From Thauera sp. (lineage in GTDB: Bacteria; Pseudomonadota; Gammaproteobacteria; Burkholderiales; Rhodocyclaceae), in NCBI GenBank assembly GCA_003446655.1, contig DMCZ01000117.1, positions 1 to 31,600 on the forward strand: a DNA stretch of 31,600 nt. The letters run 5' to 3'. Below, one piece after another: positions 13,565-21,504 of this stretch. The translations under genes and the position numbers were made by a program. The notes below the pieces were generated by a model, which saw nothing but the letters and a program-made list of their open reading frames with translations, was not told the DNA's origin and did no database searches. Position 1 is the stretch's first letter; each line of letters begins with the position of its first letter.

Positions 13565-14974
13565 CTACGGCGTGGGCCGCACCCACCCCCCGCCGAGCGC
13601 CTTGTACAGATTCACTGCAGCGGTGAGCCGCGCCAGGCGCAGTTGGGCGAGTTGTTCCTGCGACGAAAACAGGGCGCGCTGGGCGAGGAGTACCGTCAGC
13701 AGGTCGTCTGCGCCTTCGCGGTAGCGGAGCTCGGCCAGGCGCAGGCTGCGCTCGGCTTCGGCGAGGATCTCGCGCTCGGCGGCTTCCTGGTTGGCGTCGC
13801 GGACGCCGTCGGCGAGGGCGTCCTCGACCTCCTTGAGCGCGGCGAGGATGGCGCGGCGGTGGGATTCGACCAGTTCGCGCTGGCGCGAGCGCTGGATGTC
13901 GACGTCCGCGCGCAGGCGGCCGCCGTCGAAGATCTTCTGCAGCACGCTGGCCGAGATCGACAGCGTGCGGGTGGTGTCGGCCAGCGACAGCAGCGCGGCG
14001 CTGCCCACGCCCGCACCGGCTGACAGGCTGATGCCGGGCAATAGCGCGGCGCGCGCGGCGGCGATGTTGGCGGCTGCGGCGGCGAGCCGGGCTTCGCTTG
14101 CGGCGAGGTCGGGGCGGCGCAGCAGCAGCTCCGAGGGCAAGCCGGCGCCGACCGTGGGCACCTGCAGGGCGCCCAGGCGCTCGTTGCCGCCGGCCGCGTC
14201 GGGGGTGAGTCCGGCCTGCGGGTTCCGGCCGAGCAGGATCGCGAGCGCGCTGCGCGTTTGGCGCACTTGCACCTCGAGCGGCTCGATGGCCTTGCGCTGG
14301 TTCAGCACCGTGGTGCGCTGCTGGCTTACATCGAGCGCCGAGGCCGCCCCGTTGTCGTAGCGCGCCTGCACCACGCGCAGCACGCGCTCGGCGGTGGCGA
14401 GGTTCTGGCGCGCGATCTCCAGGCGCTCCTGCAGCGCCAGGACCTGGAACCAGGTGGTGGCGACGCTGGCACTGATCGACAGTCGGGCCGCGTCGTAGTC
14501 GAAGCGGGTGGCGACGAGACCGGCGCGGTTGGCGTCGACGCCGGCAGCGATGCGGCCCCAGAGGTCGATCTCGTAGCTGGCGCCGAGGTCGATGCTGGTC
14601 GAGCTGGATTCATTGCCGGCCACATTGCGCGTGCCGCTGTCGCCGCTCAGGTTCAGCGACGGCAATAGCGACGCGCCGGCCTGGCGCAGCGCAAGCTCGG
14701 CCTGGACCACGCGTTCGGCCTGAATGCGCAGGTCGGGGGCGGTGGTCAGCGCCTCGGTGACGAAGCCGTCGAGCCGGGCCGAGCCGAAGTCCTGCCACCA
14801 CGTGTCATGCAGCGCTGCGGCGGGCTCGTCCAGCCTCGCAGCCTCCGCCCACTGTGCCGGCAGGGGCTGCTCGGGGCGGACGACGGGCTCGGTGAGCGCG
14901 CAGCCGGCGGTGAGGGCGACGAGCAGAGCAGGGAGCAGACGGGTGCGCAGGGGGGAACTGGAAGGATGTGTCAT
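13565..14974 (-). CDS. NodT-family outer-membrane efflux lipoprotein
   Basis: A 469-residue TolC/OprM-like channel. The N-terminal lipobox LTAGC (cysteine near residue 25) marks a lipoprotein. Two repeated helical outer-membrane-efflux domains are visible (for example QAELALRQAGASLLPSLNLS and the later AAAANIAAARAALLPGISLS), each with the LxLP-type turn. It forms the outer channel for the MacA-MacB pair immediately upstream; its ATG overlaps the macB stop (ATGA). Typical family length. No intrinsic terminator follows. Confidence 0.93.
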   Translation of the reverse strand: MTHPSSSPLRTRLLPALLVALTAGCALTEPVVRPEQPLPAQWAEAARLDEPAAALHDTWWQDFGSARLDGFVTEALTTAPDLRIQAERVVQAELALRQAGASLLPSLNLSGDSGTRNVAGNESSSTSIDLGASYEIDLWGRIAAGVDANRAGLVATRFDYDAARLSISASVATTWFQVLALQERLEIARQNLATAERVLRVVQARYDNGAASALDVSQQRTTVLNQRKAIEPLEVQVRQTRSALAILLGRNPQAGLTPDAAGGNERLGALQVPTVGAGLPSELLLRRPDLAASEARLAAAAANIAAARAALLPGISLSAGAGVGSAALLSLADTTRTLSISASVLQKIFDGGRLRADVDIQRSRQRELVESHRRAILAALKEVEDALADGVRDANQEAAEREILAEAERSLRLAELRYREGADDLLTVLLAQRALFSSQEQLAQLRLARLTAAVNLYKALGGGWVRPTP

Positions 14975-17022
14975 TCGGAGGCAAGGGCAACGACGGGATC
15001 GAGGCGGGCGGCCTTGCGCGCGGGCAGGTAGCCGAACACCAGCCCGGTGAGGAAGGCGCAGCTGAAGGCGAGCACGACGGGTGTTAGCGAATACTGCACT
15101 GCGGTACCGAAAGCTTCGATGATCGCTGCGCTGCCCAGGCCCACGGCAACGCCGATCACTCCGCCGACCGCTGACACCACGAGGGCCTCGATCAGGAACT
15201 GCTGCAGGATGTTCCGGGTGCGCGCGCCGGTGGCCATGCGGATGCCGATTTCTCGCGTGCGCTCGGTCACCGACACCAGCATGATGTTCATGACGCCGAT
15301 ACCGCCCACCAGCAGCGAGATCGCCGCCACCGTGCCGAGCAGCACGGTGAGCGTGTTCTGCGTCTCGGAGACGGTGTCGATCACCGAGGCCATGTTGCGG
15401 ATCTGGAAGTCTTCCACGCCGTGGCGGGCGAGCAGCAAGGCGTGCACCGCAGCCTGGGTGTCGTCGATCTGGCCGACGTCCTCCACTGCCACCGTGACGT
15501 TGCGCAGGAAGCGCTGGCCGGTGATGCGCAGGCTGGCGGTGGTGAAGGGCATGAACACGATGTCGTCCTGGTCCTGCCCCCAGGGCGTGGCGCCCTTGGG
15601 TGTCATCACGCCCATGATCTGGAAGGGAATGTTGTTCACGAGGATGAACTCGCCCACTGCGTCACGCCCGGGAAACAGCGCGTTGGCCACGGTCTGGCCG
15701 AGCACTGCGACGGTTGCGTAGCGCGCCTCGTCCTCGGCGCTGAAGAAGATGCCGCTCGCGGGTGCCCAGTTGCGCGCCACGACGTAGTCTGCCGAGGTGC
15801 CGTTCACACTGCTGCGATGGTCGAGGTTGCCGGCGCGCAAGGTGATCGTGGCGCCCTGCTCGGGGACCGAGGCGAGCACGTTGGGCAGGCCAGCGATTGC
15901 CTGCACGTCCTCGATCACCAGCGTCGCGGGGGCGTCGCGCCCGCGGGTGTTGGGGGCGCCCGGGCGCACCGTGAGCAGGTTGGTGCCCATCGCGCTCACC
16001 TGATCGATCACCTTCTGCTTGGCGCCGTCGCCGATGGCCAGCATGGCGATCACCGAGGCCACGCCGATGACGATGCCGAGCAGGGTGAGGATGGCGCGGA
16101 ACAGGTTGGCGCGCAGTGCGCGCAGCGCGGTGCGGGTGGCCTCGATGACGTCCGACAGCGAGGAGGTGCGGTCGACATGGGGGGCGAAGTCGGGCTCCTC
16201 GCCCTGTGGCGGGCGCGGGCCAGGGTCGGACACGATGCGTCCGTCGCGTACCTCGATGATGCGCTGCGCCTGCTCGGCGACCTCGCGCTCGTGGGTGATC
16301 AGGACAATGGTGTGGCCGGCGGCCGAGAGCTCGTGCAGCAGCTTCATGACCTCGGCGCCACTTCGGCTGTCGAGCGCGCCGGTGGGCTCGTCGGCGAAGA
16401 TGATGCGCCCGCCGTTCATCAGCGCGCGCGCGATCGACACCCGCTGCTGCTGGCCGCCGGAGAGCTGGCTGGGGCGGTGATGCACGCGCTCGCCGAGGCC
16501 GAGGCGCGCGAGCAGCTCCTCGGCGCGTGCGTGGCGTTCGTGACGCGGCATGCCGGAGTACACCGCGGGCACTTCCACGTTGTCGCGCGCGGTGGCGCCG
16601 CCGATCAGGTTGTAGCTCTGGAAGACGAAGCCGAAGGCCTCGCGGCGCAGGCGGGCGAGTTCGTCGCGATCGAACTCGGCCACGTCCTCGCCCATGAAGC
16701 GGTAGATGCCGCTGGTGGGGCGGTCGAGGCAGCCGAGGATGTTCATCAGCGTCGATTTGCCCGAGCCGGAGGCGCCCATGATGGCGACGAACTCGCCGGG
16801 GTAGATCTCGAGGTCGATGCCGTGCAGCACGCGGGTCTCGATCTCGCCATTCACGAAGCTGCGCGTGATGCCCGAGAGCGCGATCAGCGGCGGCACCGGG
16901 CGCGATCCGCGCGCTGGAGGGCGCTCGGGCAGGGCGGTCGGGGCCGCTGACTGCGACTGCGCTTGACTGGTGTGGGCGCCTGCAGCCTCGCCCGAGCCGG
17001 ATGGGAGCGCGTCTATCCTCAT
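14971..17022 (-). CDS. macB: MacB-type ABC export ATPase/permease
   Basis: A 683-residue fusion of an N-terminal ATPase and C-terminal FtsX-like permease. It has Walker A GASGSGKST (83-91), Q-loop FVFQSYNL, signature LSGGQQQRVSIARA, Walker B IIFADEPTGALD and H-loop LITHE. Then come a membrane segment (LFRAILTLLGIVIGVASVIAML), a large periplasmic region and three C-terminal membrane segments ending VVALASE. MacB exports macrolides, peptides, haem precursors or siderophores in different species. The first 45 residues are a Ser/Ala/Pro-rich extension absent from E. coli MacB. The ATG overlaps the macA stop (ATGA). Confidence 0.94.
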   Translation of the reverse strand: MRIDALPSGSGEAAGAHTSQAQSQSAAPTALPERPPARGSRPVPPLIALSGITRSFVNGEIETRVLHGIDLEIYPGEFVAIMGASGSGKSTLMNILGCLDRPTSGIYRFMGEDVAEFDRDELARLRREAFGFVFQSYNLIGGATARDNVEVPAVYSGMPRHERHARAEELLARLGLGERVHHRPSQLSGGQQQRVSIARALMNGGRIIFADEPTGALDSRSGAEVMKLLHELSAAGHTIVLITHEREVAEQAQRIIEVRDGRIVSDPGPRPPQGEEPDFAPHVDRTSSLSDVIEATRTALRALRANLFRAILTLLGIVIGVASVIAMLAIGDGAKQKVIDQVSAMGTNLLTVRPGAPNTRGRDAPATLVIEDVQAIAGLPNVLASVPEQGATITLRAGNLDHRSSVNGTSADYVVARNWAPASGIFFSAEDEARYATVAVLGQTVANALFPGRDAVGEFILVNNIPFQIMGVMTPKGATPWGQDQDDIVFMPFTTASLRITGQRFLRNVTVAVEDVGQIDDTQAAVHALLLARHGVEDFQIRNMASVIDTVSETQNTLTVLLGTVAAISLLVGGIGVMNIMLVSVTERTREIGIRMATGARTRNILQQFLIEALVVSAVGGVIGVAVGLGSAAIIEAFGTAVQYSLTPVVLAFSCAFLTGLVFGYLPARKAARLDPVVALASE

Positions 17023-18299
17023 AGCCGTGGCGTCATTCGTGGCCGTCCATTGTCGGCGCCGACAACCAGCCCCGACACCACGCGTTCCCCCTCGGCCAGC
17101 CCGGACAGGACCTGGGCCTGGACGCGGTTGGCGACGCCGAGTTCGACCTTGCGTTCCTCGACGCCGCCCGCCGGATCGACCACCTTGACGGTGCCTTGCC
17201 GCGATTGGGGGAGCCCGGACCCAGCCGCAGCGGTGCCGCGGCCCGGTCCCCCGCCGCGACCAGCGCCGTTGCCCTGGGCGGTCGAAGCGCCCAGCTGCGG
17301 TGGCCGTGGGCTGCCCTGGGTGAGGGCCGCCATCGGAATCAGCAGCGCGTCCTTGGCCTGGGAGACGATGAAGAACACCTGCGCCGTCATCTGCGTCATC
17401 AGCCGGCCGTCGGGGTTGAGCACGTCGAAGAGCGCGTTGTACAGTACTACGTTGTTGGTCACCGTGGGCGTGGGCTCGATCTTCTCGAGCTTGCCCTCCC
17501 AGCGCTTGCCGCTTCCGCCTAGAGTGGTGAAGTAGGCGTCCATGCCGAGCTTGAGCCGGCTTACGTCGGCCTCCGACACCTGGGTCTGAACCGTCATCGT
17601 CGACAGGTCGGCGATGCGCATCACCACCGGCGCCTGCTGGTTGGTGTTGAGCGTCTGGCCCTGGCGGGCGGTGATCGACACCACGGTGCCGGCCATCGGC
17701 GACAGGATGCGCGCGTACTGCAGGTTGGCCTCGTCGGCGCGCAAGGTGGATTCGACCTGCTCGATCTGCGCGCGCAGCGCCTCGAGCTGGGCCTCGGCCG
17801 ACTGCGCCGAGGCCTCGGCGGTCTGCAGGCTCTCGCGGGTGGTGGCGTCCTCGGCCATCAGCGCGCGCTGGCGGCGCAGCTGGATCTGCGCGAGGGTGAG
17901 CTGCGCCTCGCGGTCCTTGAGCTGGGCGCGCAGGTTTTTCAGCTGGGCGCGCGAGGCATCTACGCGGGCGCGGTAGACCGTGGGGTCGATCTCGGCCAGT
18001 AGATCTCCCGCGCTCACGGTGTCGCCGACCTCGACGTGGATCTTGCGCAACTGCCCCGACACCTGGGCGCCGACGTCGACGTAGTCGCGCGGCTGCAGGG
18101 TGCCGGTGGCGGTGACGACGTCTTCGATGTCACCGCGCTGCACGGTGGCGAACTGGTAGCCGGTGAGCGGGTCGCGCTTGCCGAAGAACTGCGGCCACGC
18201 GTACCAGCCGCCGGCGAGCAGAACGGGGACGAGGATCAACAGACTGCGTCGACCCCAGTTTGGGCGTGACGGTCTGCGGGAAGGGGGCGTGGTGTTCAT
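17019..18299 (-). CDS. macA: MacA-type periplasmic adaptor (membrane fusion protein)
   Basis: A 426-residue adaptor linking MacB to the outer-membrane channel. An N-terminal membrane anchor (LLILVPVLLAGGWYAWPQFF) is followed by a lipoyl half-motif (VDVGAQVSGQLRKIHVEVGD), a long coiled-coil hairpin rich in Gln/Ala/Glu (about residues 115-200), the second lipoyl half (ILSPMAGTVVSITARQGQTL) and beta-barrel domains. A Gly/Arg/Ala-rich low-complexity insert (NGAGRGGGPGRGTAAAGSG) sits in the C-terminal membrane-proximal domain. ATG 18299 starts just before the anchor; the longer frame adds an unrelated stretch. It is first in the macA-macB-nodT operon. Confidence 0.93.
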   Translation of the reverse strand: MNTTPPSRRPSRPNWGRRSLLILVPVLLAGGWYAWPQFFGKRDPLTGYQFATVQRGDIEDVVTATGTLQPRDYVDVGAQVSGQLRKIHVEVGDTVSAGDLLAEIDPTVYRARVDASRAQLKNLRAQLKDREAQLTLAQIQLRRQRALMAEDATTRESLQTAEASAQSAEAQLEALRAQIEQVESTLRADEANLQYARILSPMAGTVVSITARQGQTLNTNQQAPVVMRIADLSTMTVQTQVSEADVSRLKLGMDAYFTTLGGSGKRWEGKLEKIEPTPTVTNNVVLYNALFDVLNPDGRLMTQMTAQVFFIVSQAKDALLIPMAALTQGSPRPPQLGASTAQGNGAGRGGGPGRGTAAAGSGLPQSRQGTVKVVDPAGGVEERKVELGVANRVQAQVLSGLAEGERVVSGLVVGADNGRPRMTPRL

Positions 18300-18469
18300 G
18301 AGTGTCCTGAGCGCTGCAGTCCTGGCGAGCGGCCGATTGATCCAGGGAGTCAAGGATAGCGACTTCGATGTGGGCCACGTTGTATCGGAATGCTGCATCC
18401 CGGACGGCCGATCGACGGGTGGATGACTGCAACGCGGGGGCTTTGTTCAGTGGTGGGCGGCTGAAAACG

Positions 18470-18511
18470 TTGACCAGCGTCAAGACTGGACAAGTTTAGA
18501 CATCGTCTAAT
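18470..18511 (+). promoter_or_regulatory. FNR/Dnr-type promoter of the cytochrome c peroxidase gene
   Basis: TTGAC-CAGC-GTCAA (18470-18483) is a perfect inverted repeat matching TTGAT-N4-ATCAA at 8 of 10 positions with symmetric T-to-C changes, as seen in Dnr/NnrR-type sites. TCTAAT (18506-18511) is a 5/6 match to the -10 consensus. The distance from site to -10 is identical to that in the 1357-1398 promoter and gives a site centred at -41.5. Bacterial cytochrome c peroxidase genes are commonly FNR/Anr-activated. The rest of the 307-bp gap 18300-18606 holds the divergent macA upstream region, where I see no clear motif. Confidence 0.6.
18496..18510 (+). promoter_or_regulatory. Irr/PerR-like operator over the peroxidase -10
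   Basis: TTAGAC-ATC-GTCTAA is a perfect 6-3-6 inverted repeat covering the predicted -10 hexamer. The architecture resembles the alphaproteobacterial Irr (ICE) motif, recalled as TTAGAA-N3-TTCTAA, differing by one symmetric base. An Irr-like regulator gene lies just downstream of the peroxidase. The position predicts repression by steric block. Binding is inference. Confidence 0.5.
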
Positions 18512-18606
18512 CCGGCTTGGAGGCGAGGAGAACGATAAGGCTCGCAGCAGCTTCAGGACTGCCGGGCCAGACCAGACAAATCGCTGAGCAAGCAAGGAGA
18601 AGCGTC

Positions 18607-19605
18607 ATGACGAAGATGAAGGTGCTGGGCGTTGCAGTGGGATTGGCAGTCGCTGGCGGTGCGTGGGCGGCGGCGGTGCGTGACGAGCCGATCACGCCGA
18701 TCGAGGCGGCAAAGGTGGCTGATGCGGGCAAGGTCGAACTGGGCAAGAAGCTGTGGTTCGAGCCGCGCCTGTCGATGTCGGGGATCATCTCCTGCAACAC
18801 CTGCCACAACCTCTCGATGGGCGGCACCGACAATCTCAAGACCTCGATCGGTCATGGCTGGAAGGCGGGCCCGGTGAATTCGCCGACGGTGTTCAACTCG
18901 AGCCTCGCGATCGCGCAGTTCTGGGATGGCCGTGCGGCCGACCTCAAGGCGCAGGCCGGCGGACCGATCCAGGCCGACGTCGAGATGAACATGCCGCACA
19001 CGCTGGCGGTGGGCATCCTGCAGTCGATCCCGGGCTACGTCGCCGAGTTCAAGGCGGTGTATGGCAAGGACAAGATCGACATCGACATGATCACCGATTC
19101 GATCGCCGAGTTCGAGAAGACGCTTGTCACTCCCAACGCCCGTTTCGACAAGTGGCTGATGGGGGACGACAAGGCGCTCAGCGACAAGGAGCTTGCCGGC
19201 TATACGCTGTTCAAGGAGAGCGGCTGCGTGGCCTGCCACAATGGGCCGGCTGCTGGCGGCACCTCGTTCCAGCGCATGGGCGTGGTCGAGCCGTACAAGA
19301 GCACCTCGCCCGCGGAAGGACGTTCCGCCGTTACCGGGGTCGATGCCGACCGCTTCAACTTCAAGGTGCCGACGCTGCGCAACGTCGAACTGACCTACCC
19401 GTATTTCCATGACGGCCAGGCCAGGACGCTCGAGGAGGCAGTCGATATCATGGGTCGCCTGCAGTTGGGCCGCACCTACAGCCAGGACGAGATCGGCAGC
19501 ATCGTGGCCTTCCTGAAGACGCTCACCGGCGAGTTGCCGCAGATCGCGATGCCGATCCTGCCGCCCTCGAGCAACGACACGCCGAATCCCGAGCCCTTCA
19601 AGTAA
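18607..19605 (+). CDS. Di-haem cytochrome c peroxidase
   Basis: A 332-residue periplasmic enzyme reducing H2O2 to water with electrons from c-type cytochromes. A signal peptide (VLGVAVGLAVAGGAWA) is followed by two haem c sites, C63-NT-C66-H67 and C207-VA-C210-H211, as in CcpA/MauG-type peroxidases. Conserved stretches include LGKKLWFEPRLSMSGIISC, NSPTVFNSS and VPTLRNVELTYPYFHDGQ. AGGAG at 18595-18599 precedes ATG 18607; the longer open frame is discounted because the signal peptide starts here. Its promoter carries FNR-like and Irr-like sites and an Irr-like regulator gene follows, consistent with peroxide defence tied to haem/iron status at low oxygen. Confidence 0.93.
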   Translation: MTKMKVLGVAVGLAVAGGAWAAAVRDEPITPIEAAKVADAGKVELGKKLWFEPRLSMSGIISCNTCHNLSMGGTDNLKTSIGHGWKAGPVNSPTVFNSSLAIAQFWDGRAADLKAQAGGPIQADVEMNMPHTLAVGILQSIPGYVAEFKAVYGKDKIDIDMITDSIAEFEKTLVTPNARFDKWLMGDDKALSDKELAGYTLFKESGCVACHNGPAAGGTSFQRMGVVEPYKSTSPAEGRSAVTGVDADRFNFKVPTLRNVELTYPYFHDGQARTLEEAVDIMGRLQLGRTYSQDEIGSIVAFLKTLTGELPQIAMPILPPSSNDTPNPEPFK

Positions 19606-19625
19606 GCGCTTACAGCACGAGCGTG

Positions 19626-19653
19626 GGGATGCGCCACACTCGCGGCGCATCCC
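19626..19653 (+). terminator. Hairpin after the peroxidase gene
   Basis: GGGATGCGCC (19626-19635) pairs perfectly with GGCGCATCCC (19644-19653) across an 8-nt loop, 20 nt after the stop codon. No U-run follows, so it may protect the 3' end or be a weak terminator. Confidence 0.4.
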
Positions 19654-19736
19654 GCGGTCAAGGCAGGGACTGGTTCGTCCGGTCTGGTTGGTTCGGTCTA
19701 TTGACCAGGACCCTGGACCGGGTCCAACATTCGAAT

Positions 19737-20204
19737 ATGGATTTGACGATCTCGACCCCTCATGCATCTGCCGATGCGCTGACCGTGATGAAACCCTATA
19801 CCTCCGCCGATGCGATTGCCTGCCTGCGCCGGGCGGGCGTGCCGGTTACCCACCAGCGCATCGAGATTGCGCGTGCGCTGTTCTCGGCGCCGGTGCACCT
19901 TTCCGCCGACCAGATCTGGGCGAGCGTGCGCGAGCACGCGCCGGACGTCTCGCGCGCGACCGTTTACAACACCCTGCGCCTGTTCAGCGAGAAGCATCTG
20001 GTGCGCGAACTCTTCGTCGACCCGCAGCGTGTCGTATACGACTCGACCACGTCGCCGCACTTCCACCTCTACAACATGGACACGGGCGAGGTCCGCGATC
20101 TTGCCGATGACGAGCTTGCAGTGATTGGTACGCCGCGTCTGCCGGACGGCACCGTGCTGCAGGAAATCGACGTGATCGTGCGCGTGCGCAATCGTCACGA
20201 CTGA
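19737..20204 (+). CDS. Irr-like Fur-family transcriptional regulator
   Basis: A 155-residue regulator with a winged-helix domain (VTHQRIEIARALF to RATVYNTLRLFSEKHLV) and a dimerisation domain ending IDVIVRVRNRHD. It lacks the CxxC zinc sites of Fur/PerR, and the metal-site region is PHFHLYNMDTGEV (H108, H110), where Irr has a HHH motif. The ending (LPDGTVLQEIDVIVRVRNR) closely resembles rhizobial Irr, a haem-responsive regulator. ATG 19737 lacks a clear SD; ATG 19788 (MKPYTSADA) is an alternative giving 138 residues. It lies 131 nt after the peroxidase gene, whose promoter carries an Irr-like palindrome. Two palindromes (GGTC-TATT-GACC at 19695-19706 and TGGACC-G-GGTCCA at 19714-19726) lie just upstream. 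Confidence 0.85.
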   Translation: MDLTISTPHASADALTVMKPYTSADAIACLRRAGVPVTHQRIEIARALFSAPVHLSADQIWASVREHAPDVSRATVYNTLRLFSEKHLVRELFVDPQRVVYDSTTSPHFHLYNMDTGEVRDLADDELAVIGTPRLPDGTVLQEIDVIVRVRNRHD

Positions 20205-20242
20205 CAACCGGACTGTTACGCCGGCAGCTGGCGCTGGCCGAA

Positions 20243-20283
20243 ATGCGAGGGGGCGCTGCAATCGCTGCAGCGCCCCCTCGCAT
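20243..20283. terminator. Bidirectional intrinsic terminator between irr-like gene and exbD
   Basis: A perfect 18-bp stem (20243-20260 with 20266-20283) with a 5-nt loop lies between the convergent stops at 20204 and 20307. On the plus strand it is followed by TTTCTTT; on the minus strand by ATTTC. It should serve both transcripts. Confidence 0.85.
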
Positions 20284-20306
20284 TTTCTTTGCCAGCCAGT
20301 GCCGAT

Positions 20307-20732
20307 CTACTGGGTGGTTTCGGGCACGGTGACGAAGCCCATCTTCTCGATGCCGGCCGCGCGCGCCTTCGACATCACGTCGGCGATGGTCTCGTAGCGG
20401 GTGTTGCGGTCCGCCCGCAAGTGCAGTTCGGGCTGGGGCTTCTGCGCTGCCGCTGCGGCCAGCCGTGCCGGCAGTGCCACGGCGTCGAGGCCTTCGTCGT
20501 TCCAGAAGATGCGGCCCTCGCCATCGATCGACACCGACACCGTCTCGGGTTTCTCCTGGGTGGGGCTGCTCGAGGCTTGCGGCAGGTCGATCTTGACCGA
20601 GTGCGTCAGCAGCGGCGCGGTGATCATGAACACGATCAGCAGCACGAGCATGACGTCGATCAGCGGCACCATGTTGATGTCGCTCTGCAGCGGGCGCGTA
20701 TCGCCCTGACTGAATCCGCCAAAAGCCATCAT
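20307..20732 (-). CDS. exbD: ExbD, TonB-system stator protein
   Basis: A 141-residue protein with a short cytoplasmic start, one membrane helix (VPLIDVMLVLLIVFMITAPLL) bearing the essential Asp (D26), and a periplasmic domain ending PETTQ. It forms the proton channel with ExbB to power TonB. The start ATG 20732 (MMAFGG) overlaps the exbB stop (ATGA); the in-frame ATG at 20729 is equally possible. It is last in hemP-bfd-bfr-tonB-exbB-exbD. Confidence 0.93.
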   Translation of the reverse strand: MMAFGGFSQGDTRPLQSDINMVPLIDVMLVLLIVFMITAPLLTHSVKIDLPQASSSPTQEKPETVSVSIDGEGRIFWNDEGLDAVALPARLAAAAAQKPQPELHLRADRNTRYETIADVMSKARAAGIEKMGFVTVPETTQ

Positions 20733-21502
20733 GCTGCCCCGTGGCTGCCCGCAGGGCTGGTGCTGGCGATTCGCAACGCGGCCTCGTTCTGGCCGGAGGG
20801 GCGCGGTGTGACCGCGGCGATGCGGGCACCCGTCGAGAACCAGGCGTGCAGGTCGTGCGCGAAGGCATCCAGTTCTGAGAGTTCGAGCCGGTTCGCGCGC
20901 GTGATCGCGTTGTAGGCGAGCACGGCCGGAATGGCCACGAAGAGACCGAAGGCGGTCATGATCAGCGCTTCGCCGACCGGTCCGGCGACCTTGTCGAGCG
21001 TGGCCATGCCCGAGGCGCTGATGTTTACCAGGGCGTGGTAGATCCCCCAAACCGTGCCGAACAGGCCGACGAAGGGCGCGGTGGAGCCGATCGAGGCCAG
21101 CACGGTGAGACCGGATTCGAGCGCGGCGGTCGATAGCGCGATGGACTTGCGCAATGCGCGGGTGATCACCTCGTCGGCGTCGAGCGTGCCGCCGAGGGTT
21201 TCATTCTGCGTGTGGCGGCGCACGTGCTGCGCGGCGGCAGCGCCTTGCTGCGCGAGCGCTTCGAAGGGCGAGTCCGGCGCCAGTTCGTTGAGGCGCTTGA
21301 GGCCGGCGTCGAGATCGGGTGCATGCCAGAAGCGCTCGACTGCCTCGGGGTGGCGGCGTGCTCGCAGCTGGCGCAGTGCGCGCGTGAGGATCAGATACCA
21401 GCTGGTGATCGACATGACCAGCAGGATCACGCCGACGCTGCGGATGATGATGTCGGATTGCGCCCACAGGTGGGCAAGGCCGAAGGCCTGCGAACTGTCC
21501 AT
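20729..21502 (-). CDS. exbB: ExbB, TonB-system proton channel protein
   Basis: A 257-residue MotA/TolQ/ExbB-family protein with three hydrophobic segments: an N-terminal one (IIIRSVGVILLVMSITSWYLIL), then IGSTAPFVGLFGTVWGIYHAL and ALIMTAFGLFVAIPAVLAYN. It assembles with ExbD into the proton-driven motor for TonB. It starts two bases after the tonB stop and overlaps exbD. Length and motifs are typical. The C-terminal 30 residues are a Ser/Ala-rich cytoplasmic tail. Confidence 0.93.
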   Translation of the reverse strand: MDSSQAFGLAHLWAQSDIIIRSVGVILLVMSITSWYLILTRALRQLRARRHPEAVERFWHAPDLDAGLKRLNELAPDSPFEALAQQGAAAAQHVRRHTQNETLGGTLDADEVITRALRKSIALSTAALESGLTVLASIGSTAPFVGLFGTVWGIYHALVNISASGMATLDKVAGPVGEALIMTAFGLFVAIPAVLAYNAITRANRLELSELDAFAHDLHAWFSTGARIAAVTPRPSGQNEAALRIASTSPAGSHGAA

Positions 21503-21504
21503 GT

